From assembly GCA_000503195.1 (NCBI GenBank), contig AYSC01000020.1:1-64000 (forward strand): DNA of 64,000 bases. Direction: 5' to 3'. Positions 45,007 to 52,381 of this stretch are shown in pieces. Position numbers and translations under genes: made by a program. The DNA comes from Blastomonas sp. CACIA14H2 (lineage in GTDB: Bacteria > Pseudomonadota > Alphaproteobacteria > Sphingomonadales > Sphingomonadaceae). A model generated the notes under the pieces. The model did no database searches. It was not told the DNA's origin and saw only the letters and a program-made list of their open reading frames with translations. Each line of letters opens with the position of its first letter. The first letter of the stretch is position 1.

Positions 45007-45888
45007 ATGGAAAAGCCGCGCAACAGGTTCTTTGTCTGGGTGGGCCTGCTTGCGTTCAATGCTCCGACCGCATTTAAGTTTTTTAGCGCAATCCTTACCG
45101 CCTACACCGCGCCCGCTGACACGCGAAGTTTGGCCTCAGACATGACTGAGTTTGTCAAAGGGGTCGCGGATTGGCCGCTATGGATGAGCCTTTGCTTTTC
45201 AATAGGAAGCCTTGCGCTCTACGCCTGGTCTATATTCGGCGCGGAAGGATTTTTGAAGGCTTACGCTTTCGTCTTCCGGTGCGAAGACCGCGCGGCACAA
45301 TTGGTGGCACTGCGAGCTGAGCGAGCTAGCGGCAGAGTGCGGCTAGTCGAGAGTCGCTTAAAGGCGATGCAAGACAAGAAGATTGACGACATGGGGCGTC
45401 GGTTGGCGGCCAAGCTGATTTTGGAACAGGACTGGTTTTGGAAGCCGGTCCAAGGGCCTATTCCCCCTTTGAAAGTAGCTGAACTCGCGAACAGACTGGG
45501 CACAGAGCAAGGGCGGCAAATGACCGAAATGCAGATGCGGTCTACCTACAAGAAGCAATTTAATGCGGTTGGGGCGAGCCACGTTTTGCGCGTCGAGGAA
45601 CTCGCAAAGAAATTGAACTACCCGGAAATTTTGAGGCGCTTCGAAGAACTTAGATCGCAGTGGCAACAGCCCACATGGGAAATTGATATGGAAGATGGGG
45701 CATATTTCCCTGATGAAGCGGCTAGGTATGATTTCCGCCATAGTCTACGTGACACATGGGCATTGAAAGAGCTGCATAAGGAATTGGAGGCAGCAATCGG
45801 TTCGCGAACCAGCAATGCAGGCCTGCCTATAATCTCAGACTTTCTGCCCCGATTGCCTCAAAGCACTGGATCAGAAACACAGCCGTGA
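45007..45888 (+). CDS. Transposon cargo: two-helix membrane protein, unknown
   Basis: 293 aa. Two hydrophobic helices near the start (FFVWVGLLAFNAPTAFKFF at about 8-26; WPLWMSLCFSIGSLALYAW at about 57-75), then a long charged, mostly helical cytoplasmic part. No family recognised. A 62-aa open frame beginning at 44957 after AGGAGCGAGAGCGC overlaps the first third in another frame and may act as a leader for coupled translation. Third codon positions are less G/C-rich than the chromosome. Its end overlaps the convergent DUF6471 gene by 62 nt. Confidence 0.7.
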   Translation: MEKPRNRFFVWVGLLAFNAPTAFKFFSAILTAYTAPADTRSLASDMTEFVKGVADWPLWMSLCFSIGSLALYAWSIFGAEGFLKAYAFVFRCEDRAAQLVALRAERASGRVRLVESRLKAMQDKKIDDMGRRLAAKLILEQDWFWKPVQGPIPPLKVAELANRLGTEQGRQMTEMQMRSTYKKQFNAVGASHVLRVEELAKKLNYPEILRRFEELRSQWQQPTWEIDMEDGAYFPDEAARYDFRHSLRDTWALKELHKELEAAIGSRTSNAGLPIISDFLPRLPQSTGSETQP

Positions 45889-46051
45889 ACTTTCCCCGGC
45901 TCAGTTTGTTGCGAATGTTCGGCTCACTGTCATGCACCCCTATGTCAGCCAGCTTTCCGACCAGCTCGGCATAGGAGATATTGCGGCGCTTGAGTTCGGC
46001 CTTGAGCAGCCCCTTAACCTGGTCTTCCCAGTCTTTCGTGGTCTTTGGCAT
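45827..46051 (-). CDS. Transposon cargo: DUF6471 protein, putative DNA-binding regulator
   Basis: 74 aa: WEDQVKGLLKAELKRRNISYAELVGKLADIGVHDSEPNIRNKLSRGKFTAVFLIQCFEAIG. This is the DUF6471 pattern and reads like a helix-turn-helix of the lambda-repressor type (ISYAELVGKLADIG / EPNIRNKLSRGKFTAVFLIQ). Its start codon abuts a large palindrome (46053-46093), and the transposase gene diverges from it, so it may repress both. Function otherwise unknown. Confidence 0.78.
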   Translation of the reverse strand: MPKTTKDWEDQVKGLLKAELKRRNISYAELVGKLADIGVHDSEPNIRNKLSRGKFTAVFLIQCFEAIGAESLRL

Positions 46052-46052
46052 G

Positions 46053-46093
46053 ACGTATCCTAAATGATGATAAAATCATCATATGCGATACGT
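46053..46093. promoter_or_regulatory. Nested 41-bp palindrome upstream of DUF6471 gene
   Basis: Inner arms ATGATGAT-AAA-ATCATCAT (46064-46082); outer arms ACGTATC (46053-46059) and GATACGT (46087-46093), symmetric about 46073, with 4 unpaired bases between the arms on each side. It starts 1 nt from the DUF6471 ATG. Likely a repressor operator; it could also form an RNA hairpin masking the start. The sequence TATGCGATACGTT at its right edge (46082-46094) recurs at 47229-47241. Confidence 0.7.
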
Positions 46094-46099
46094 TTGCCA

Positions 46100-46130
46100 T
46101 TGACAAGGATGCATATTGTCATCATATAAA
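46100..46130 (+). promoter_or_regulatory. Candidate transposase promoter
   Basis: TTGACA (46100-46105) and TATAAA (46125-46130), spacing 19 nt (or CATATA at 46123 with 17 nt). Overlaid by an inverted repeat TGACAA (46101-46106) / TTGTCA (46116-46121), which could be an operator. 26 nt before the transposase start. Confidence 0.5.
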
Positions 46131-46155
46131 GTGCATAAGCACTGGAAACGATGAC

Positions 46156-47112
46156 ATGCAACACTTTCTCCTCTCCGCCGCCGCCCGCACTCTCAGCCTC
46201 AAGGCTGTTTTCACCATGGGCGAAGACAAGGCTTACGAGACGTTCCGTGCCATGCGCTGGGCCGATACGGACGGCGATGCAGTGTGCCCGCGTTGCGGCT
46301 GCACTGAGACCTATGACATTGCCACCCGTCGCCGGTTCAAGTGCGTTGCCTGTCACCACCAGTTCAGCGTGACCAGCGGCACCATCTTTGCCAGCCGCAA
46401 AATGAGCTACACCGATCTGCTCGCCGCCATCGTCATCTTTGTGAACGGTGCCAAGGGCATTGCAGCGTTGCAGCTGAGCCGCGATCTGGATTGCCAGTAT
46501 AAGACGGCTTTCGTTCTCACGCACAAGCTGCGCGAGGCGATGGCGCGCGAACAGGCCGGACGCCAGCTTAACGGCGAAGTCGAGATTGATGGTGCCTATT
46601 TCGGCGGATACGTGAAGCCGGAAAACCAGAAGGCCGACCGCAAGGATTTGCGCTTGAAGGCTAACCAGTCTGGCAAGCGCCAGTGCGTTGTCATCATGCG
46701 TGAGCGCAACGGCAAGAGCCTGCCCTTTATCGTGCGCAATGAAGGCGATGCAGTGCCATACGTGCGTGATCATGTCGGCACCCTGGCAACCATCCATGCC
46801 GACGAAGGCACGGGCTGGGACGCGCTGCACGCTGGCTGGGATACCAAGCGCGTCAATCACTCGGTTGCGTTCTATGATGACGGTGCTTGCACCAATCAGG
46901 CTGAGAGCTATTTCAGCCGCCTGCGCCGCATGGAAGTTGGCACTCACCACCATATCGCAGGCCCGTATCTGAACGCCTACGCTGGCGAAGCATCATGGCG
47001 CGAAGACAACCGCCGCGTTGATAACGGCAAGCAGGCAGCGATGGTTCTGGATGCTGCGCTGGCGTCGAATGTCAGCCGCAAGTGGGCAGGGTATTGGCAG
47101 CGCGCTGGTTAA
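46156..47112 (+). CDS. IS1595 family (ISXO2-like) transposase
   Basis: 318 aa. N-terminal zinc ribbon Cys44-x2-Cys47 ... Cys63-x2-Cys66 (CPRCGCTETYDIATRRRFKC), then the DDE core with Asp145 (EVEIDGAYFGGY), Asp216 (TIHADEGTGWD) and Glu250 (NQAESYFSRLRR). Length, order and spacing are those of full-length ISXO2-like enzymes, and all catalytic residues are present. It should act on the 27-bp ends of the surrounding element. The ATG at 46156 follows GGAAACGATGAC. It diverges from the DUF6471 gene. Confidence 0.96.
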   Translation: MQHFLLSAAARTLSLKAVFTMGEDKAYETFRAMRWADTDGDAVCPRCGCTETYDIATRRRFKCVACHHQFSVTSGTIFASRKMSYTDLLAAIVIFVNGAKGIAALQLSRDLDCQYKTAFVLTHKLREAMAREQAGRQLNGEVEIDGAYFGGYVKPENQKADRKDLRLKANQSGKRQCVVIMRERNGKSLPFIVRNEGDAVPYVRDHVGTLATIHADEGTGWDALHAGWDTKRVNHSVAFYDDGACTNQAESYFSRLRRMEVGTHHHIAGPYLNAYAGEASWREDNRRVDNGKQAAMVLDAALASNVSRKWAGYWQRAG

Positions 47113-47186
47113 GGTGCACTATGCAACCAAGCTTGATTCGAGCGCGTAGATGGTTGACAAATGCGTCAAACTGCGCAAGCCCGATC

Positions 47187-47241
47187 TTGAAGCTTAGGGT
47201 TGCAACATATATATAATCTTTATCACTGTATGCGATACGTT
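47187..47241 (+). promoter_or_regulatory. Candidate promoter and operator half-site for cargo genes
   Basis: An AT-rich patch with a perfect TATAAT (47212-47217); the best -35 is TTGAAG (47187-47192), spaced 19 nt. Just after it TATGCGATACGTT (47229-47241) repeats 13 bases from the palindrome beside the DUF6471 gene. Together they could form a shared regulated promoter for the 77-aa gene. Confidence 0.4.
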
Positions 47242-47333
47242 GAGTGATTCGCTTAACGAAATTTCAACGTGTTCAGCAGAGATAAATTTCCACAGGTCCA
47301 CTCTCGTTAGAGTTTGTTAGTTAGGAAAACGCT

Positions 47334-47567
47334 ATGTCAAATGAGAACGGAAAGGCTGATTGCCCATTCTCTGGGCACGGCGAGAATCTGATCAACGTCA
47401 AGTTTTTCCGTGGTTTTCGGAACGACCTGATAACGGCTGACGAAATCAAGGCACAGGCTCGCTCTGCTGTGATGCAACAGCGGACCAAGACCGCTACTGT
47501 TTCAAAGGAAGCGCCCCGTAGCGAGCATACTCCGATCAATGTCGCAGATTTTGTTGCATCGCTCTAA
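47334..47567 (+). CDS. Transposon cargo: 77-aa hypothetical protein
   Basis: 77 aa beginning MSNENGKADCPFSGHGENLI and continuing with NVKFFRGFRNDLITADEIKAQARSAVMQQRTKTATVSKEAP. AGGAAAA precedes the ATG by about 8 nt. No family recognised; charged, probably partly unfolded, no signal peptide. Followed by a strong terminator and then the ImmA/IrrE-like gene; the order small protein then ImmA-like protein resembles a regulated pair, but that is inference. Confidence 0.65.
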   Translation: MSNENGKADCPFSGHGENLINVKFFRGFRNDLITADEIKAQARSAVMQQRTKTATVSKEAPRSEHTPINVADFVASL

Positions 47568-47593
47568 GCCATTCACTACCACTTAGCTGATTG

Positions 47594-47622
47594 GGGTCTA
47601 TGCATCGCATAGGCCCTTTTTT
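47594..47622 (+). terminator. Terminator between the 77-aa and ImmA-like genes
   Basis: GGGTCTATGC (47594-47603), loop ATC, GCATAGGCCC (47607-47616, one G-U pair), then six T. It lies 14 nt before the next gene's start, so expression of that gene depends on read-through or an inner promoter. Confidence 0.88.
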
Positions 47623-47635
47623 GTCGGTGGTGAAA

Positions 47636-48238
47636 ATGAAAACTCAAGACCTCATTCTTCTATTTTCAAAAGTCGAGACGTTGCCAGTAGACGTAAACGA
47701 TGTTTTGAAATGCTTGAGGGACAACGGCCACGACGATGATATAGAATTTATTGGTGTTGATCTTGATCCTGAGATATTACAGGGGCAAATAAAGATATTT
47801 TGGTCTCACAACGGCGTCTATGGAGAGCCTACTCGCTGCGCCAACATATACTATCATCGGGGCCACGAATCTGACTGGCAGAGATTCATTGCATGTAAAG
47901 AGCTTTTACATTTACTGGATTCTGAATTGGCGCATACCAAGAGCCAGCAAGATATCGACCTTCTCGCGGAAAAGATTGGTCTGCCCCCTGAAATGCAAGA
48001 CCCGACCTCAGATGGTTTCCAAGCAAACGTTGATAGGGTCGCCGAGTGGCGAGCTGCCGCCATCCTCTTGCCTCTAGCATCCCGAAATCTTCTGCACGCG
48101 GCTTATAAAAACGGCAGCATCAACGCAAGCGACATTGCCAGATTGGCTGACATACCAAGGCGCTATGTTGGCTTGGTGATGAGTGATGCATGGCCTGGCG
48201 TCCACGAAATCCTGACTACACCACCTGAAAACGTTTAG
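47636..48238 (+). CDS. Transposon cargo: ImmA/IrrE-like protein with degenerate metal motif
   Basis: 200 aa from the ATG at 47636 (GTG at 47630 is an alternative). WQRFIACKELLHLLDSE at residues 81-97 aligns with the ImmA/IrrE (DUF955) site where HExxH is expected; here it is Lys88-Glu89-Leu-Leu-His92, so one zinc ligand is missing. The later VAEWRAAAILLP matches the conserved E-x2-A-x3-A-x2-L-L-x-P helix that brings the third ligand, and IARLADIPRRYVGLVM matches the end of the domain. ImmA cleaves phage-type repressors. Activity here is doubtful; it may be a regulator. Codon use differs clearly from the host. Confidence 0.65.
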   Translation: MKTQDLILLFSKVETLPVDVNDVLKCLRDNGHDDDIEFIGVDLDPEILQGQIKIFWSHNGVYGEPTRCANIYYHRGHESDWQRFIACKELLHLLDSELAHTKSQQDIDLLAEKIGLPPEMQDPTSDGFQANVDRVAEWRAAAILLPLASRNLLHAAYKNGSINASDIARLADIPRRYVGLVMSDAWPGVHEILTTPPENV

Positions 48239-48354
48239 AGTTTGCCCTATAGGCACCGCGCCTTTAGCCAGCTGGTGATCTTTCTTTGCGGAATTTCCCT
48301 CAAAGAACAAACAGGGTGCGCTTGACTCGAAACCCGTAAATGTCGGATAACCAT

Positions 48355-48381
48355 CAGCGGTAGCTACGTCGCTGTCTTTTT
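48355..48381 (+). terminator. Probable terminator after the ImmA-like gene
   Basis: CAGCG (48355-48359) pairs with CGCTG (48370-48374) over a 10-nt loop that contains the palindrome GTAGCTAC, followed by TCTTTTT. Short stem; moderate support. Confidence 0.45.
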
Positions 48382-48476
48382 CTCCGGTTCCCTGTGTGGC
48401 TTTCTTGAACGCCGCGAGGGAGCACTAGGGTTCCCCCGGAGACCGGGCTTACCCCCGGATAAAGAAAGGCAGCCTT

Positions 48477-48584
48477 ATGCGTCGGGTTTTTGTCCGCGCA
48501 TATGTGCGTTTGCGCTTCGGTCGGGTGGAGCACGTCACTGCTCACACCCGCCGCTGGCCAAACCAGTATGCATTCTCGTTCTAA
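48477..48584 (+). CDS. Possible 35-aa protein in the transposon
   Basis: ATG at 48477 preceded by AAAGG at 7 nt. Product starts MRRVFVRAYVRLRFGRVEHV and ends with TAHTRRWPNQYAFSF; it is strongly basic. The pattern YxRxRFGRxExVxxHxR gives it a non-random look, but no family was verified and it could be chance. It overlaps no other convincing gene. Confidence 0.4.
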   Translation: MRRVFVRAYVRLRFGRVEHVTAHTRRWPNQYAFSF

Positions 48585-48667
48585 GCACTGACTGAGCAGC
48601 GGCGTGGCTACCACCCAGGCGATCTGCGTCGCGCAAAGATAATGGCACATGCCAGACTCGGGTTCAA

Positions 48668-48689
48668 CACATAAAGAAAACTTTATGTG
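48668..48689 (-). terminator. AT-rich hairpin after the coiled-coil protein gene
   Basis: CACATAAAG / CTTTATGTG, 9 perfect pairs with a 4-nt loop, 7 nt beyond the stop of the minus-strand gene at 48697. No T run follows, so termination would be weak. Confidence 0.4.
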
Positions 48690-48696
48690 GCGGCAC

Positions 48697-49128
48697 CTAA
48701 CGCACAATCTCCCACTGCAACCAAAGCCCGGTCTCCTCGATAGACCGCACAAGCCCGTCTTGGCGCTTGTCGCGTAGCACGTGACCGACGCGCCGGGTCA
48801 TCACGTTTAGTATCCCCGGTTCGCACTCCAAGCCCCGTTGCTGGATCACCATATAGGCGATTTCACGGGTGCTGAGCGGTCCCTTTGCCACGCGCAGGAT
48901 AGACAGCACTGCGCGGCTCATTTCGCCCCTCTTGCTCCATGATTTTGGCGGGGTGAACACCTTGGGGAGCACGCTCTCCGCCACGAAATCAGGGGCGAAC
49001 AGGCGTAGCGTGCCGTCCAGGTGCTCAAGACTGGCGGCAAGTGCGCCAAGTTCTGCGTGGCACTGCGCAATGCGTCCGGTGATCTCCGCCCGCTTACGCT
49101 TCAAGGCTTCCAAGGCTATGTCTGTCAT
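48697..49128 (-). CDS. Transposon cargo: coiled-coil plus winged-helix-like protein
   Basis: 143 aa. Residues 5-45 form a coiled coil (LKRKRAEITGRIAQCHAELGALAASLEHLDGTLRLF); the rest (SRAVLSILRVAKGPLSTREIAYMVIQQRG...VGHVLRDKRQDGLVRSIEETGLWLQWEI) reads as a winged-helix. This domain order is common in alphaproteobacteria near mobile elements, with no assigned role. It sits at the right end and its start codon lies in a palindrome (49123-49137). Confidence 0.75.
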   Translation of the reverse strand: MTDIALEALKRKRAEITGRIAQCHAELGALAASLEHLDGTLRLFAPDFVAESVLPKVFTPPKSWSKRGEMSRAVLSILRVAKGPLSTREIAYMVIQQRGLECEPGILNVMTRRVGHVLRDKRQDGLVRSIEETGLWLQWEIVR

Positions 49129-49137
49129 ATGATGACA
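49123..49137. promoter_or_regulatory. Palindrome over the start codon of the coiled-coil protein gene
   Basis: TGTCAT-ATG-ATGACA, six-base arms, covering the ATG (49128-49126 on the minus strand). The string TGTCATCATAT read on the minus strand here also occurs at 46117-46127 in the transposase promoter, which hints at a shared regulator. Confidence 0.5.
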
Positions 49138-49169
49138 TTAGGCCCGATGGGCGATTACATCTATCTATG

Positions 49170-49196
49170 CCTTGGTGCATTTGCTACATAATGCCG
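49170..49196 (-). repeat. Right terminal inverted repeat
   Basis: 27 bp, reverse complement of 44889-44915. It contains the TAG (49184-49186 on the minus strand) that ends the comM N-terminal fragment. Confidence 0.95.
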
Positions 49197-49927
49197 AGCG
49201 CTTCCTGCGGGGTAAGCGGCGGCAAGATGCCCGGCAGGCACGAGGCCATCAGCGACTTGCCCGCGCCCGGAGGCCCCACCATCACCATATTGTGCCCGCC
49301 CGCCGCGGCGATCTCGAGCGCGCGCTTGGCGGTCTCCTGGCCCTTGACCTGCTTGAGATCCGGCCCCGGCGCGGGTTCTTCGGCCACCCCCGGTTTTGGC
49401 GGACTGAGGCGGCCATTGCCCTTCAAATGGTTGAGCAGCGTGAGCAGATCGGGCGCGGCGACCACGTCGATGCCGCCCGCCCAGGCGGCCTCCGCGCCCT
49501 GCGCCGCCGGGCAGATCAGCCCCTTGCCGGTCGCAGACGCGTGCAAGGCGGCGAGCAGCACGCCGGGCGAGGCGGCAATGCGCCCGTCGAGCGCGAGTTC
49601 GCCCACCGCGACATATTCGCCGACCAGCTCGGCATCGATGATCCCCATCGCCGCGAGCAGCGCGAGCGCGATCGGCAGGTCGTAATGCGACCCTTCCTTG
49701 GGCAGGTCGGCCGGCGAGAGGTTCACGGTGATCCGCTTGGGCGGCAGCGACAGCCCGAGCGAGGCGATCGCGGCGCGCACCCGCTCGCGGCTTTCGCCCA
49801 CCGCCTTGTCGGGCAGGCCGACCACCGCGATGCCCTTGTTCATGCCGGGCGAGATCTGCACCTGTGCCTCGACGCTGCGCGCCTCGAGCCCCAGATAGGC
49901 CACGGTCTGGACGATGGCGACCATCAC
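49184..49927 (-). pseudogene. comM: comM N-terminal fragment (gene split by transposon)
   Basis: Encodes the first 243 residues of ComM plus four residues (L-G-I-M) read into the transposon end before TAG. Contains the N-terminal Lon-like domain (AVVGLPDKAVGESRERVRAAIASLGLSLPPKRITVNLSPADLPKEGSHYDLPIALALL) and Walker A GHNMVMVGPPGAGKSLMASCLPG. Without Walker B and the lid, which are at 44097-44894, it cannot hydrolyse ATP normally. Confidence 0.95.
49197..49204. repeat. Target site duplication, right copy
   Basis: AGCGCTTC, identical to 44881-44888. Confidence 0.95.
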
Positions 49928-50001
49928 ACGCCCCCCTTTTGTTCCGGGGCCGAGCCTGACGTGCCGATGTTAAGGAGTCGAGCGGATTCGGCAGAATCGC
50001 T

Positions 50002-50670
<669 letters not shown>

Positions 50671-50685
50671 TCCGACCCCTTCGAG

Positions 50686-50700
50686 GTTATAAATAATAAC
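50686..50700. promoter_or_regulatory. Inverted repeat in the divergent promoter region
   Basis: GTTAT-AAATA-ATAAC, five-base arms, 15 nt before the HxlR start. The only AT-rich patch in this region, so it likely includes the -10 of one promoter and could be the HxlR operator. Confidence 0.45.
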
Positions 50701-50795
50701 TAAGCAGTTGCTTTTTGTAACACGGCTTGTCACGCTCGGCAACGACAGCGCCCGAGTCGCAGAAACAGGCGACCGGGCCAAGCGAGGATGTACCG

Positions 50796-51293
50796 ATGAG
50801 CAAGATACCCCCCAAGATCGCACCCTGTCTGTGGTTCGATGGCGCGGCGGAAGAGGCCGCGCATTTCTATGCCGGGCTGCTCCCCGACAGCCGGATCGAC
50901 CGCGTGGTGCGCGCGCCTTCCGACAACCCTTCGACGGCGCAAGGCGCGGTGATCCTGGTCGAATTCACGCTGGCGGGACAGGCCTGGGTCGCGCTCAACG
51001 GCGGGCCGGGCAAGCCGCACGGCGATGCGATATCGTTCCAGATCTATACCGAGGATCAGGCCGAGACCGACGGGCTGTGGGACGCGATCGTCGGGAATGG
51101 CGGCGCGGAAATCGCGTGCAGCTGGTGCCACGATCGCTGGGGCGTGCGCTGGCAGATCGTGCCCAGGCGGATGATGGAATTGCTCTCCGATCCCGATCCG
51201 GCGCGTGCCAAGGCGGCGTTCGATGCGATGTCGGCGATGATCAAGATCGACATCGCCGCGATCGAGGCCGCTGCCGATAGCGCTTCGGCCTGA
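50796..51293 (+). CDS. PhnB-like VOC family protein
   Basis: 165 aa from the ATG at 50796. IAPCLWFDGAAEEAAHFYAGLLPDSRIDRVVRAPSD and the C-terminal WGVRWQIVPRRMMELLSDPDPARAKAAFDAMSAMIKIDIAAIEAA are the 3-demethylubiquinone-9 3-methyltransferase-like/PhnB VOC type (DUF899-like glyoxalase fold). First of six genes; the next starts 2 nt after its stop. Confidence 0.9.
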   Translation: MSKIPPKIAPCLWFDGAAEEAAHFYAGLLPDSRIDRVVRAPSDNPSTAQGAVILVEFTLAGQAWVALNGGPGKPHGDAISFQIYTEDQAETDGLWDAIVGNGGAEIACSWCHDRWGVRWQIVPRRMMELLSDPDPARAKAAFDAMSAMIKIDIAAIEAAADSASA

Positions 51294-51295
51294 CC

Positions 51296-51988
51296 ATGCC
51301 GATCGACCCGCAAGCCAGCCTGACGATCACCGGTTTCGACTGGGTTCCCGATTTTGCGCGCGGCTATGTCCGCGATCTGCGTCCGCGCTGGGCCTGCGAG
51401 GAGATCGGCCTGCCCTATGCCGAGCGGCTGATCAGCGCGGTCGAGCGACCGCAATCGCATTATGCCGACCAGCCCTGGGGTCAGGTCCCGGTGATCGACG
51501 ATGGCGGCATCCGGCTGTTCGAATCGGGCGCGATCCTGCTCCATCTGGCGCAGAAGCACGCCGGGCTGCTGCCCGACGAGCCGCAGCAACGGGCCGATGC
51601 GCTGTCCTGGCTGTTCGCGGCGTTCAACAGCGTCGAGCCGATGATGTTCGAGCTCGGCCAGGTCACGCTGTTTGCCGCGGGCGAACAATGGGCAGAGTTG
51701 CGCAAGCCCAGCCTGATGGCCTTTATCGGCGAGCGGCTCGACCGGCTCGCCGCCGCGCTGGGAGGGCGAGACTGGCTCGCCGGGCCGTTCAGCATCGCGG
51801 ACATCGCGATGGCGACAGTGCTGCGCGAGGCGGGCGATACCGATCTGCTGGACGAACGGCCGGTGCTCGCCGCCTATCTGGCGCGCGCCACCGCGCGCCC
51901 GGCCTTCGAACGCGCGCTCGCCGCGCAGCTCGCCGCGTTCAGCGATCATCCCCCAATCCCATCCGACAGCACAGGAGAGACCCCATGA
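51296..51988 (+). CDS. Glutathione S-transferase family protein
   Basis: 230 aa. Thioredoxin-like half with RPRWACEEIGLPYAERLI, QPWGQVPVIDDGGIRLFESGAILLHLAQKH, and C-terminal half with FSIADIAMATVLREAGDTDLLDERPVLAAYLARATARPAFERAL. The first catalytic position is RWACEE, a Cys/Trp-type GST of beta/xi character. Second gene of the six; overlaps the next by ATGA. Confidence 0.92.
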   Translation: MPIDPQASLTITGFDWVPDFARGYVRDLRPRWACEEIGLPYAERLISAVERPQSHYADQPWGQVPVIDDGGIRLFESGAILLHLAQKHAGLLPDEPQQRADALSWLFAAFNSVEPMMFELGQVTLFAAGEQWAELRKPSLMAFIGERLDRLAAALGGRDWLAGPFSIADIAMATVLREAGDTDLLDERPVLAAYLARATARPAFERALAAQLAAFSDHPPIPSDSTGETP

Positions 51989-52368
51989 CCTATATCGACG
52001 GCTTCGTCATTCCCTGCCCCCAGGCCAATCGCGACAGGTTCATCGAGCATGCGCGCCAGGGCGATGCGGTGTTCATGGAACTGGGTGCGCTGCGCATCGT
52101 CGAATGCTGGGGCGATGACGTGCCCGATGGCCACACCACCGATTTCCGCCGCGCGGTGAAGGCGGAGGAAGGCGAAGCGGTGCTGTTCAGCTGGGTCGAA
52201 TGGCCCGACAAGGCGACGCGCGATGCCGCCATGGCGAAGATGCGCGAGATGATGGAAGACCCCTCCAAGGTCGATCCGCGCATGGACCCCGAAAAGAACC
52301 CGATGCCCTTCGACGGCAAGCGGCTGATCTTCGGCGGCTTTGTCCCCGTTGTCGAACTGACCGCCTGA
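51985..52368 (+). CDS. DUF1428 protein
   Basis: 127 aa. MTYIDGFVIPCPQANRDRFIEHA, DGHTTDFRRAVKAEEGEAVLFSWVEWPDKATRDAAMAKMREM and MPFDGKRLIFGGFVPVVEL are the DUF1428 (ferredoxin-like dimeric, YbaA type) signature. Function unknown. Third of the six genes, overlapping the GST gene by 4 nt. Confidence 0.92.
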   Translation: MTYIDGFVIPCPQANRDRFIEHARQGDAVFMELGALRIVECWGDDVPDGHTTDFRRAVKAEEGEAVLFSWVEWPDKATRDAAMAKMREMMEDPSKVDPRMDPEKNPMPFDGKRLIFGGFVPVVELTA

Positions 52369-52381
52369 AGGGAGCGAGAGC

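Larger units (their letters stand above)
48239..48696. other. Mostly non-coding stretch of the transposon
   Basis: 458 nt with no long gene. It holds a terminator-like hairpin (48355-48381), direct repeats of CCCCCGGA/CCCCCGGAT (about 48433-48460) that could fold, a possible 35-codon gene (48477-48584), and an AT-rich hairpin at 48668-48689. A structured RNA is possible. Confidence 0.4.
44889..49196. mobile_element. IS1595-family transposon with cargo genes, inserted in comM
   Basis: 4,308 bp bounded by perfect 27-bp terminal inverted repeats (44889-44915 and 49170-49196, outer end CGGCATTATGTAGC) and an 8-bp target duplication. The transposase at 46156-47112 is of the zinc-ribbon DDE ISXO2/IS1595 type, whose known members make 8-bp duplications and can carry passenger genes. 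Removing the element plus one duplication rejoins comM as a continuous 505-codon frame (731 + 784 nt). Cargo: membrane protein, DUF6471 protein, 77-aa protein, ImmA/IrrE-like protein, 35-aa ORF, and coiled-coil protein. The intact ends and transposase imply it may still be mobile. Confidence 0.95.

Noticed and set aside
44957-45145. A 62-codon open frame with a good ribosome-binding site at the left end of the transposon
   Set aside because: Overlaps the membrane protein gene in another frame and its product has no fold-like pattern; kept only as a possible leader for coupled translation.
48354-48752. A 132-codon minus-strand open frame in the transposon
   Set aside because: It overlaps the end of the coiled-coil protein gene and has a Cys/Arg-rich random composition; the stretch is better read as non-coding with a short plus-strand ORF.
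44889-49196. Integrative island with tyrosine recombinase
   Set aside because: No integrase and no tRNA-type attachment site; the 8-bp duplication and DDE transposase explain the insertion completely.
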